From contig JACRIM010000059.1 of NCBI GenBank assembly GCA_016235815.1, positions 1 to 38,856 of the forward strand: a DNA stretch of 38,856 nucleotides, read 5' to 3'. The notes beneath the pieces are model-generated. The model saw nothing but the letters and a program-made list of their open reading frames with translations, was not told the origin of the DNA and searched no databases. Positions 25,600 to 32,508 of the stretch are shown here, one piece after another (positions within the stretch are counted from its first letter, which is position 1; each line of letters starts with the position of its first letter). The DNA is from Planctomycetota bacterium (GTDB lineage Bacteria; Planctomycetota; Phycisphaerae; UBA1845; UTPLA1). The translations under genes and the position numbers were made by a program.

Positions 25600-27072
25600 T
25601 CAACTTAATAACACGTCAGCGAACGGCTGAATATCCAGTCCATCGACAACGCCGGAACAGTCCAAATCTGCCAGCAACACATGGGCAGGATTAACATCCA
25701 CGCCTATCAAGACCTCTACAAATATGGCCATATCAACGCCGTCAACATCATGGTCACCGTCCATATCTCCTGGATGTGTTGCTGAAAGAAGATCGTAGAC
25801 GTACGCCGCGCCTGCACCGATGGCGCCTTCGTTCGAGTCGTTTGTTGACCCAATCACGGTGATATCGCCCGAAAGTGCGACTGAGAAGCCAAAATAATCC
25901 CCGCTGGCCGCATCGGATGCCACCAATTTTGCTTGCTCGGTCCATATCGCGCCGCTGCGAATGAACGCAAAAGCCGCCCCTGCGTCCGTCGCTCCCATTT
26001 CGTCTACCTCGAATGCTCCGATCACCGCAGTATTCTCAAAAAGCGCGACCGCATCGCCAAAACGATCATAGGCTGCTGCACTTGCGGCGAATAACTGGGC
26101 TTCTTGATTCCAGAGCGCGCCAGTGCGAACAAAAATGTAGGCGGAACCGGCCTGGATCACACCCGGCAGATCGCGGAAAGGAGCGCCCACAATGATAATA
26201 TCGCCTGACACTGCAACTCTCGTTCCAAACTGGTCGTTCGTCGCAGGATCTGCTGCAGTTAATTTTGCTTGCTGAGTCCAGACCGAACCAGAACGCACGA
26301 AGACATACGCCGCGTTCGCCTCAGGAGCACCTATGACTGACGTTTCGCCAGAAATAGCAACCGAATTGCCAAAATGATTATTCGGTGCCCCATCTGCAGC
26401 GGTTAATTTAGCTTGTTGCGTCCAGACTCCGGCGTTGCGGACGAAGACATAGGCCGAGCCCGCGTCGGTTCCCCCTGAACTGTTGTCCAAATACGACCCG
26501 ACCACTATGGTATCACCAGAAATTGCGACCGAAGTACCAAACCAATCATCGGCTGCACCGTCTGAAGCAAGTAATTTCGCTTGCTGATTCCAGTTCACAC
26601 TAGGGCGGACAAAAACATAGGCCGCGCCAGCATCAGAGCCTCCCGAATTGTCGTCACGTACGGCACTGACGACGGTCGTGTTTCCTGAAACGGCAACGGA
26701 CCAACCAAAGAGGTCACCCGCTGCACCATCAGAAGCAAGCAATTTGGTCTGCTCAGTCCATTGGCTACCGGACTGTACAAAAACGTAGGCCGATCCGGAG
26801 TTCGGCATGTTGAAACGATCATCAAACTCGTCCCCGATGATGACAGTTTGGCCGGATACGGCGACTGCATTTCCCATCAGATCATTCACGCCAGCGTCGG
26901 AGGCGATAAGTTTAGCTATCTGGTTGGGGCTGCATTGCCCAAGCGAGCGATTCACCGCCAGTAAGAATGCTATTGGACAGCAGAGTAGGACAACGAGAGT
27001 GTTAACGCTTAGAGTTTGAACTTTCATTGCTAGTGAAATTGTCCTTTGTGTATTCCTCACGCGCTTGGTCAT
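25600..27072 (-). CDS. secreted FG-GAP repeat (beta-propeller) protein with dockerin-like tail
   Basis: A 490-residue secreted protein. A long signal sequence has a basic n-region and hydrophobic core TLVVLLCCPIAFLLAV, with likely cleavage near SLG-Q. About seven repeats of some 55 residues follow. Each carries variants of FGxSVAxSGD, then a V-I-G strand, then DAGAAYVF and WTQQAKL. These are FG-GAP blades of an integrin-like beta-propeller. The last 60 residues hold two Asp-rich calcium-loop-like segments (GDMDGDHDVDGVD and DLDCSGVVDGLDIQPF), similar to dockerin type I repeats. AGGGAG lies 5 bases before the ATG at 27072. Such proteins are frequent in Planctomycetota; the job here is probably extracellular, binding or structural. 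The tail resembles that of the secreted protein at 27769-28767. Confidence 0.85.
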   Translation of the reverse strand: MTKRVRNTQRTISLAMKVQTLSVNTLVVLLCCPIAFLLAVNRSLGQCSPNQIAKLIASDAGVNDLMGNAVAVSGQTVIIGDEFDDRFNMPNSGSAYVFVQSGSQWTEQTKLLASDGAAGDLFGWSVAVSGNTTVVSAVRDDNSGGSDAGAAYVFVRPSVNWNQQAKLLASDGAADDWFGTSVAISGDTIVVGSYLDNSSGGTDAGSAYVFVRNAGVWTQQAKLTAADGAPNNHFGNSVAISGETSVIGAPEANAAYVFVRSGSVWTQQAKLTAADPATNDQFGTRVAVSGDIIIVGAPFRDLPGVIQAGSAYIFVRTGALWNQEAQLFAASAAAYDRFGDAVALFENTAVIGAFEVDEMGATDAGAAFAFIRSGAIWTEQAKLVASDAASGDYFGFSVALSGDITVIGSTNDSNEGAIGAGAAYVYDLLSATHPGDMDGDHDVDGVDMAIFVEVLIGVDVNPAHVLLADLDCSGVVDGLDIQPFADVLLS

Positions 27073-27318
27073 ACGTACTCCCTGACTTTACAACAGGCCG
27101 CACGGCAGTCCATGATCGCCTCGTGTTTGACTCTTACAACGCTTCGGCAGCCGGGACCAGATTCTAGCCTTCGACCGCAGGATCATCACAATTGAGCCGA
27201 GTCGACTCGGCGGTCGCCGATCTCGGACCGGTGCACCATCGTGTTGTGGATCCTGAGTTTACGGGCGAGGTTCCACAACGTCTGCTTCAGTCCAAAATTC
27301 CCTGGTGCGATCACGAAA
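27073..27318. other. intergenic region with a perfect 16-bp palindrome
   Basis: GCCGAGTCGACTCGGC at 27196-27211 is a perfect palindrome. A minus-strand frame of 42 codons (27186-27314, GTG start) contains TLWNLARKLRIHNTMVHR, which reads like a helix-turn-helix end. It lacks a ribosome site and may be a remnant. Nothing else is supported. Confidence 0.35.
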
Positions 27319-27597
27319 TCAACGGCGGCGGGCGGAGTTGATCACCACGAGCGGATCGTCGAATTCCAGGGCCTCGCACCAATCGAGGAATTCGATGGGG
27401 TCGAGGCGGCGGTCGCCGCAAAGCGTCTTGTGGACCGTTGTCCGGGGCTTTCGCAGCCGGGCCGCGAGCGACCGAACGGACAGCCCGAGTTCGGTCGCCC
27501 GGGTCCGAATGATCTTCGCAAGGGCCTGATAGCCGCTTTTTTGGAGGGGCTGCTTGGCAGGAAGCGGTCTTGATTTGGCGCGTCGTGGTCTTGACAC
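27319..27597 (-). CDS. small helix-turn-helix DNA-binding protein (XRE/Cro-like)
   Basis: A 92-residue protein with a basic N-terminal arm (RPRRAKSRP) and a Cro/C1-type helix-turn-helix in the middle. The turn region reads LGLSVRSLAARLRKPRTTVHKTL, seen here as helices around SVRSLAARL and RTTVHKTL. A short C-terminal helix with LDWCEALEFDDP follows. It is probably a transcriptional repressor. A perfect 19-bp palindrome lies 27-45 bases upstream of its start, between it and the divergent secreted-protein gene. Autoregulation and control of that neighbour are therefore plausible. It could also be an antitoxin-type regulator, but no toxin gene is adjacent. Confidence 0.8.
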   Translation of the reverse strand: MSRPRRAKSRPLPAKQPLQKSGYQALAKIIRTRATELGLSVRSLAARLRKPRTTVHKTLCGDRRLDPIEFLDWCEALEFDDPLVVINSARRR

Positions 27598-27623
27598 GCC
27601 CCCAGTGAAACCGTTATTCTAAC

Positions 27624-27642
27624 TGTCCCCATAATGGGGACA
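27624..27642. promoter_or_regulatory. perfect 19-bp palindromic operator
   Basis: TGTCCCC-ATAAT-GGGGACA is a perfect inverted repeat with 7-bp arms and a 5-bp AT spacer. It lies in the 171-base gap between the divergent HTH gene and the dockerin-like secreted-protein gene. On the minus strand a TAGAAT that could be a -10 box follows it directly. It is probably the binding site of the adjacent HTH protein. Confidence 0.75.
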
Positions 27643-27768
27643 CCGCGAAATGCCCGAAAACCAAGCGGGGCAAGTGATGCCGCGCCGGCGAATAGTGGCT
27701 GATTTCGCGTCGGAAGCGCTGCCCGTGGGGAATCTATGGTCTTGGATGGCGCGGGAATGGAGTTTGCT

Positions 27769-28767
27769 ATGTCGCGTGGATTAAGGGTGTTCGGTGTCTG
27801 TGTTTTCTCGATTCTCTTGGCGTTGGCGGCGGCTCCCCGGTTCGCTCTCGCGCAGCCGGTGTGCCTGGTCAGCTTGGGCAAGACGCTCTATCGGGTAAAC
27901 GCAGCCGGAAGCGGGATCGTCGAGACGTTTCCCAATCAACCGGGCAACATCATTGGGATAACGCAGGTACAGGGCGGAGTGACGGTCGCCGGCTGCGCCG
28001 CCTGCGACATCCTCGCCGTCGAGAAAAACGACGGGGGCCGGCTCTGGCGTGTGGACAACGCGTCCTCCGGCACGCCGTCGCTGGTTCAAGTCGGGCAGCT
28101 TGAGCCAACCGTCCACGTCGCTTCCATTGCGTTCGCCCACGGGCAACTGTATGGGATCGGCGGCGGGGGATTGTTCCACCAGTTCGACCCACTCACTTTC
28201 GTGGAAGTCGGGGCACCAATCCATGTGACCACAGGAAACACCAACATCGGCGGAATGGCCTTCGACGGCGCGGGAACATGGTACATCACCGACGGGGGAG
28301 ACAACAATCCGTCGCCCAAACTGTATCGGTTTCCCGATCCGCCGGCTGCCGCGAGTTGGGTCGCGCTCGGCAACATCGGCTTGACCCTGGATAACAGCGG
28401 TCTGGAAATGTACGCAGGTCAATTGTGGGGGGCGGTCCGGTCCCTTGACGCGCCCAGCCGTCTCCTGGTCGGCACGTTCGATATGCAGGCCGGTGCTTTC
28501 ACGCAAGCGTGGGACGTGGCGCCGGGTTCGTCGCAGAGCCTGGGGTTCGTCGCCATCGCATCGGTCGCTGGCCTTCGTGGCGACATCAACTGCGATGGGC
28601 ACGTCGATGAAGGCGACACGTCGCCGTTCGTGCTGGCGCTGACGAATCCGCCGGGCTACGTCACCGCCTATCCGGATTGCAGCATCCTCAATGCCGACGT
28701 ATCCGGTGACTGCATGGTCAACGGCCTAGATATTCAGCCGTTCGTTGACCAATTGCTCGGGTCGTAG
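27769..28767 (+). CDS. secreted protein with dockerin-like C-terminus
   Basis: A 332-residue exported protein. The signal peptide runs from MSRGLRVFG through a hydrophobic core ILLALAAAP to a cleavage site near ALA-QP. The body (about 30-270) is Gly/Val/Thr-rich beta sequence with spaced Trp and YxxG segments, probably a beta-propeller-type fold of unclear function. The last 60 residues carry two Asp-rich loops, GDINCDGHVDEGD and NADVSGDCMVNGLDIQPF, a tail typical of planctomycete exported proteins. The ATG at 27769 has GGAG 7 bases upstream; earlier ATGs at 27736 and 27757 are less well placed. It is divergent from the HTH gene and may be controlled through the operator between them. Confidence 0.8.
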   Translation: MSRGLRVFGVCVFSILLALAAAPRFALAQPVCLVSLGKTLYRVNAAGSGIVETFPNQPGNIIGITQVQGGVTVAGCAACDILAVEKNDGGRLWRVDNASSGTPSLVQVGQLEPTVHVASIAFAHGQLYGIGGGGLFHQFDPLTFVEVGAPIHVTTGNTNIGGMAFDGAGTWYITDGGDNNPSPKLYRFPDPPAAASWVALGNIGLTLDNSGLEMYAGQLWGAVRSLDAPSRLLVGTFDMQAGAFTQAWDVAPGSSQSLGFVAIASVAGLRGDINCDGHVDEGDTSPFVLALTNPPGYVTAYPDCSILNADVSGDCMVNGLDIQPFVDQLLGS

Positions 28768-29038
28768 CGCATCGACGATCGGATGTTGATGAACGCGTTG
28801 TAACAAGTGCCAGAAGTGTTGAATTGGTTATCGGGGTAGAGGATTCTGCTTTGCGTCGCTTCTCGTCTGTACGGCCTTCCTATTGCGAAGCGACGGCGGT
28901 TCAACCGGCTCGAATCCTCCCCTGAATGCCATACAGCCTCACCGCGAACTCGAAGTCACGGCTTCCTGGATCGTCCGCGCAACACTCGGCTTGCTCGGTG
29001 TTGCCTTCTCGTCGCGGCTCGTCTGATGTTCCCAAGAG

Positions 29039-29047
29039 TTATCCACA
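29039..29047 (+). promoter_or_regulatory. DnaA box
   Basis: TTATCCACA matches the strict DnaA-box consensus. It stands 153 bases before the first iteron and about 275 bases before the Rep start, the usual setting for host DnaA recruitment at a plasmid origin. Confidence 0.7.
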
Positions 29048-29199
29048 GGCTCGTCGCATGTTGGGGCGTTCTTTCAATGGCGTGCATAGGCCGACGCCGT
29101 CGCCAGCGATCCGGAGGCGCGCTCCGTCGTCGGCCACATTGGGTGCTATTTAGTGATAAGAAAGAGCGAGGGTGCAACCCTTTGATTTTCCTCGAACCG

Positions 29200-29262
29200 A
29201 ACCGTCACGATTTGACGGCCAACCGTCAGGATTGGTCGGTGAACCGTCAAAAAGGACTTGCG
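29200..29262 (+). repeat. iterons (three copies, 21-bp period)
   Basis: AACCGTCA occurs at 29200-29207, 29221-29228 and 29242-29249, exactly 21 bases apart. The first two units also share GATT about 9 bases in and a TGACGG or GTCGG end. The first unit therefore includes the inverted pair CCGTCA/TGACGG. The third unit is partial. Spacing of two helical turns and position 58 bases before the Rep gene indicate Rep-binding iterons. Confidence 0.8.
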
Positions 29263-29320
29263 CCTTTGTCGGTAGTGTGCCAACGTGCTGTCTGTCTAGT
29301 GACAAATTCGGAGGGGGAAA

Positions 29321-29947
29321 ATGACGGAAGGACGACAGAACACGGTGTTTGCGGATAATCAGGTCAGCACGAAGCGCGGCTTCCCTGTGTACCGAACGAA
29401 TCCGAGCGTGCCGACTACAAGCGGCCTGACGACGCGGACCAAGCGGTTCCACGTGCCTGGCGGCAGGGGATCGGTCATCGTGGACAACAGCAGCGGTGAA
29501 ATCAAAGGCATCGGCGGCATGGGCTTCTGGTGGGAAGAGGAAGTGGACAGCAGCCGATTCGTGAAGATGTTCCTCGACGGCATCAAACAGGCGGCGGACC
29601 TGTCCAAGACAGGCTTGCAGGTGTTCGAGCTCGTCTACCACGAAATGCGGGCGAATCCCGGCTCCGACGAAATCAAGCTCAATCAATACGTCGCCAAGGA
29701 TCACGGGATCAGCGACCGCACCTACCAGCGGGGCGTTCGGGAATTGCTGGAGAAGGAATTCCTGTACCGAAGTCCCAGCGACGGCGTGTTCTTCGTCAAC
29801 ATCCGGTTCATGTTCAACGGGGACCGCCTCGCCTTCGTGCGGACGTACCATCTCAAGGGAGCGGGCCGGCAACAGGAACTCCAGCTTGGCGACACGCCGA
29901 CTGCCCTGCCTTCTCCCGATCCAGACGACGAATCAGCGAACAATTGA
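29321..29947 (+). CDS. plasmid replication initiator (winged-helix Rep, RepL-like)
   Basis: A 208-residue protein that should bind the iterons upstream and start replication. The N-terminal 70 residues are polar and beta-rich. Residues about 75-175 look like a winged helix. A helical part (FVKMFLDGIKQAAD, LQVFELVYHEM) leads to a recognition-helix region, DHGISDRTYQRGVRELLE, and a wing with KEFLYRSPSDGVFFVN. The order resembles RepL/RepA-type initiators; I cannot assign a precise family. GGAGGGGG lies 3-4 bases before the ATG at 29321, a strong ribosome site. Iterons and a DnaA box immediately upstream support the role more than sequence likeness does. Confidence 0.75.
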   Translation: MTEGRQNTVFADNQVSTKRGFPVYRTNPSVPTTSGLTTRTKRFHVPGGRGSVIVDNSSGEIKGIGGMGFWWEEEVDSSRFVKMFLDGIKQAADLSKTGLQVFELVYHEMRANPGSDEIKLNQYVAKDHGISDRTYQRGVRELLEKEFLYRSPSDGVFFVNIRFMFNGDRLAFVRTYHLKGAGRQQELQLGDTPTALPSPDPDDESANN

Positions 29948-29972
29948 GGGCAGTTGAGTAAACGGAGCATTG

Positions 29973-30854
29973 CTATTCCTGTTCAAGGAAGAACTGAAAC
30001 AGGTAGATTCCGTGAAAATCCTGTACCCAGCAATCAACGTGGGCGGCCTCGCCATCGGACATGTCGAAGACGTCGCCACGCGGATCGCGAAACTCGTCCA
30101 GGCGTTTTGCTACGGTCTGCTTCGGGGACAGGACCAGCACTTCACTCGCATATGCATCCTGAAAACGCCACTCGTGGCGTCCGGTCTTGGATCGGAATAG
30201 GCCGACTTGGACATTCCGCATGGGCTCCTCGCCGAGGTTTTCCAATGAAAACGAGTCCCGTGAAATAGCGATTGATAAATGAACCCGGTGTGCCTTCATC
30301 AGGGCAGGAGTGAGCGAAAGCAGCGGACGCGCGTCAATGACAAGGTCGATCGTGACAGGGTTCGGGGGGGGAGGAGGAGACGGTTTCAACTCAAGCTTGT
30401 TTACAGATTCGGGATTGGTGCTTTGAATCAAGCGTTCCCGCACTGCCGAATTCAATTGTGGTTGGAATCGCCGGACGATCTGCTTCTTGAGTTTGGTCAG
30501 GCCCTCGGCCATGTCCGGTAGTTCAGAAACACCCTTCATGATCGTGTATGCTGTGCCGACAGTTCCGCACAGCACTACGGCCGCTTCAAGAATCCATGAT
30601 CCTTGATACCGCTCGCCCGCCTTGACGAATGGGAGATTGTCATCGGGTATGCCTAGGCTTGAGAAATAGCTCCTGATTTCCGCCTGTGCGGATTCGATGA
30701 ATAGAGCTTCCCAAGTGTGGCCAAATTCGGAAAGAAACGACGCCCCTTCGTCGCGCGCAAACCATGCATCCGGATGCTGTTGAAGCCACCTTTGTCCCGC
30801 TCGATCGAAGTCGATGGTCAGCCTCAATCTCGCGAGAATAGTCGTCTTATCCAT
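29973..30854 (-). CDS. hypothetical protein with one hydrophobic segment, between rep and par genes
   Basis: A 293-residue protein with no recognised family. The N-terminal 75 residues are helical and charged. A hydrophobic stretch at about 86-105 (SWILEAAVVLCGTVGTAYTIM) could be one membrane helix. A short helical region, a proline-rich linker (PSPPPPPNP) and a beta-rich C-terminal domain follow. GGAGGG lies 9 bases before the ATG. It converges with the Rep gene (25 bases between stops) and follows the partition operon after a promoter-like sequence. A role in plasmid surface exclusion, maintenance or defence is possible, but none is shown. Confidence 0.65.
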   Translation of the reverse strand: MDKTTILARLRLTIDFDRAGQRWLQQHPDAWFARDEGASFLSEFGHTWEALFIESAQAEIRSYFSSLGIPDDNLPFVKAGERYQGSWILEAAVVLCGTVGTAYTIMKGVSELPDMAEGLTKLKKQIVRRFQPQLNSAVRERLIQSTNPESVNKLELKPSPPPPPNPVTIDLVIDARPLLSLTPALMKAHRVHLSIAISRDSFSLENLGEEPMRNVQVGLFRSKTGRHEWRFQDAYASEVLVLSPKQTVAKRLDEFRDPRGDVFDMSDGEAAHVDCWVQDFHGIYLFQFFLEQE

Positions 30855-30899
30855 TCGTACATTCCCTCCAGGGTCGCGTCCTGACGGTGTACAGTGGTA

Positions 30900-30957
30900 C
30901 GAACTGAGTTCGTCCGGTTCGTGGGTGATTCTACAACGAGTTTAACAACATGCTCAA
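30900..30957 (-). promoter_or_regulatory. promoter with palindromic operator for the hypothetical gene
   Basis: On the minus strand TTGAGC (30952-30957) and TAGAAT (30928-30933) are separated by 18 bases, a fair sigma-70-type promoter. Just downstream of the expected start point lies the perfect inverted repeat CGAACT-G-AGTTCG (30900-30912). It ends 46 bases before the gene at 30854. A repressor bound there would block transcription; candidates are the element's RHH or HTH proteins. Confidence 0.45.
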
Positions 30958-31244
30958 GACAGGTAGCCGTTGGCTTTGAGCCAAGGCTCGATGGCTTCTT
31001 CGAGAATGTCCTGGAGCGTGTTCGGCTCCCTGCCCTCTAGCTGCCGCTCAAGCGACGCACGCTTCAGAGCTCGCGCGTAGTCGTCGCGGATGCGCGTGCT
31101 GATCGGTACGCGGCTCAAATTAGGTGCGGCAACATTGGGCTTGGCCGGCTCCTTCTCACCGAATACGAACGCCTTTTCCTTGCCAATGTCGATCGGCGGC
31201 GGCGTAGCTTTCAATCCCTCGGTAAGTGAACGTCTTTCGGCCAT
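30954..31244 (-). CDS. ribbon-helix-helix partition partner (ParB-like centromere-binding protein)
   Basis: A 96-residue protein. A flexible N-terminal half is followed by a C-terminal ribbon-helix-helix. The beta strand VPISTRIRDD is followed by helices YARALKRASLERQLEG and LQDILEEAIEPWL. Small RHH proteins directly after ParA act as centromere-binding and autoregulating partners in type Ib-like plasmid partition. The ATG at 31244 has AGGGGA about 9 bases upstream; the in-frame GTG at 31253 is too close to it. The gene begins 13 bases after the ParA stop. The likely binding site is the repeat array at 31944-32120. Confidence 0.82.
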   Translation of the reverse strand: MAERRSLTEGLKATPPPIDIGKEKAFVFGEKEPAKPNVAAPNLSRVPISTRIRDDYARALKRASLERQLEGREPNTLQDILEEAIEPWLKANGYLS

Positions 31245-31257
31245 CGCTTGCACTCCC

Positions 31258-31923
31258 CTACCCTTTCATCGCCTGGTGTTTCGCGGCCGGCGTCACGGCG
31301 TCCGGCAGTATCTCGCGGAAAAGCGCGTCGGCTTCATGGGCGGCTTCGCGGGCGCGGGCGCCCAGATTCCAGACGACGGACCCCTGCCCCGGCGCGTCGG
31401 CGTAAATCTGGCGCAGAATCATCGCGTTTGAAGCCAGCGGTAGAGATAGTGCCGCCGCGGCGTCCTTCATGTCCTGCGTCAGTCGGTAATTCTTTCCGAT
31501 CATGCTCAGGACGATGATGGCCTTGGGTATCCCGCCCCGTATGTCCTGGGCTTGGCGCAGTACCTCGGTCGCCTTGGCGAGTGCCCGGACCTCTAACATG
31601 CTGGCCTTACAGGGAACAATTGCCAAGTCGCCGCGTAACAAGAGCGCGCGGCTGGTTTCAGTCTGACTGCCCGGTCCGTCGGCTACGACGTAGTCGGCGT
31701 CCTGGGCGAGAATCGGCAGCTCGTTCAATATGATGTCGGGGGTGTCGAGGCGGACCGCCTTCACCTCGGGTATCGCCTCGCGTATCCATTCCGACGATGA
31801 TTGCTGCGTGTCGCAATCGGCGAGCGTCACCTTGTGGCCCTGCTCGTAGAGCCAAGCGGCCAGGTGGACGGACAGCGTCGATTTGCCGACGCCCCCTTTG
31901 GAGTTTGCCACGACAATAATCAT
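31258..31923 (-). CDS. parA: ParA-type partition ATPase
   Basis: A 221-residue Walker-type ATPase that segregates plasmid copies by forming a dynamic gradient on nucleoid DNA. The deviant Walker A is KGGVGKST at residues 10-17, the A' motif is DCDTQQSS and Walker B lies in YVVADGPG. It is short and lacks the N-terminal HTH of large ParA proteins, so the RHH partner should provide autoregulation. I chose the ATG at 31923, which opens with the MIIVVANSKGG motif; the frame runs on to 31983 without coding character. The ribosome site is weak. It is the first gene of the parA-RHH operon, and the repeat array lies immediately upstream. Confidence 0.92.
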   Translation of the reverse strand: MIIVVANSKGGVGKSTLSVHLAAWLYEQGHKVTLADCDTQQSSSEWIREAIPEVKAVRLDTPDIILNELPILAQDADYVVADGPGSQTETSRALLLRGDLAIVPCKASMLEVRALAKATEVLRQAQDIRGGIPKAIIVLSMIGKNYRLTQDMKDAAAALSLPLASNAMILRQIYADAPGQGSVVWNLGARAREAAHEADALFREILPDAVTPAAKHQAMKG

Positions 31924-31943
31924 GCCTGATGGATAGCATGATT

Positions 31944-32120
31944 TCATGCAGGCTGGCAAGCAGTATTTGCATCCGTCATGCAAGCTCGCCGTCTTGCAAG
32001 CAATCTTTCATGCTTGCTTACTCGCAAGCCAGACTGATTGCTTTCCATCCGTCTTGCTATCCTGCCGTCCTGCAATCTGTCATGCCAGACTGACGACATG
32101 CCGTCATGCTTTCATGCAGG
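31944..32120. repeat. centromere-like repeat array upstream of parA
   Basis: About ten degenerate copies of a short unit close to GTCWTGCAAG occur here. Examples are TCATGCAGGC (31944), GTCATGCAAG (31976), GTCTTGCAAG (31991), TCATGCTTGC (32008), GTCTTGCTAT (32051), GTCCTGCAAT (32067), GTCATGCCAG (32079), GTCATGCTTT (32103) and TTCATGCAGG (32111). Several neighbours are 8, 12, 15 or 16 bases apart. Dense short repeats beside parA are the hallmark of plasmid centromeres (parS/parC) bound by RHH proteins, and they often also serve as the par-operon operator. Confidence 0.75.
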
Positions 32121-32508
32121 CTTTCACGGTGAAAGTAGTCCTTAGCAGCGCTAAGGGGAGACGTCTGACAACAAAATTTGGTCGTCGTTATTGGGTGTAT
32201 CACATTTTCGTCAGTGTGAAAATCAGTATGATTCCATCGTACTTTCAGGTCGTTGGTAGGTAATTATTTCCTGTCGTTGTTCCGGATTGGAACAGTATCG
32301 GCGTCGGGCTGCTCTGCCGTATAAGGCCGTCGCCGTCGGGTTCTCACGCTCGGCTGGAACCCGGCGCGACCGGCCGGAGGCGAGGCGCTGGTCACGCCTT
32401 CGCCGCACCTGTCTGCCGGCATGGCTCCGAGCCGGGGGATTCTCCAGGAATTACAAAGGCAAGGGGCGTGACAGACATGTCCGTCTGGCTCGTCCATTGT
32501 GGGATGAA
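32121..32508. other. gene-free stretch with two perfect palindromes
   Basis: CTTTCAC-G-GTGAAAG (32121-32135) and CCTTAGC-AGC-GCTAAGG (32140-32156) are perfect inverted repeats lying next to each other at the end of the centromere-like array. ATTTTC and GAAAAT arms lie near 32204-32222. These may be operators or part of the partition site. From about 32260 to 32508 the sequence is GC-rich with no supported gene. Confidence 0.45.

Larger units (their letters stand above)
28768..29320. other. candidate origin of vegetative replication
   Basis: This gene-free 553-base stretch lies directly upstream of the Rep gene. It contains a consensus DnaA box and, 150 bases further, three iteron-like repeats with an exact 21-bp period, followed by the Rep ribosome site. 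AT-richer patches lie near 29141-29165 and 29178-29195. This arrangement is that of iteron-controlled plasmid origins. The part from 28768 to about 29000 shows nothing recognisable. Confidence 0.7.

Noticed and set aside
25700-27000. DNA-level tandem repeats about 160-190 bases long
   Set aside because: They are explained by the repeated FG-GAP blades of the encoded protein, not by an independent DNA repeat.
28890-28930. tRNA-like TTCGAATCC-type stretch (GGCTCGAATCC)
   Set aside because: The flanking bases do not form a T-arm stem and no acceptor or anticodon arms could be matched.
31944-32120. Possible CRISPR array
   Set aside because: Units are only about 10 bases, degenerate and 8-16 bases apart, with no uniform 30-base repeat or spacers. 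The position upstream of parA fits a centromere.
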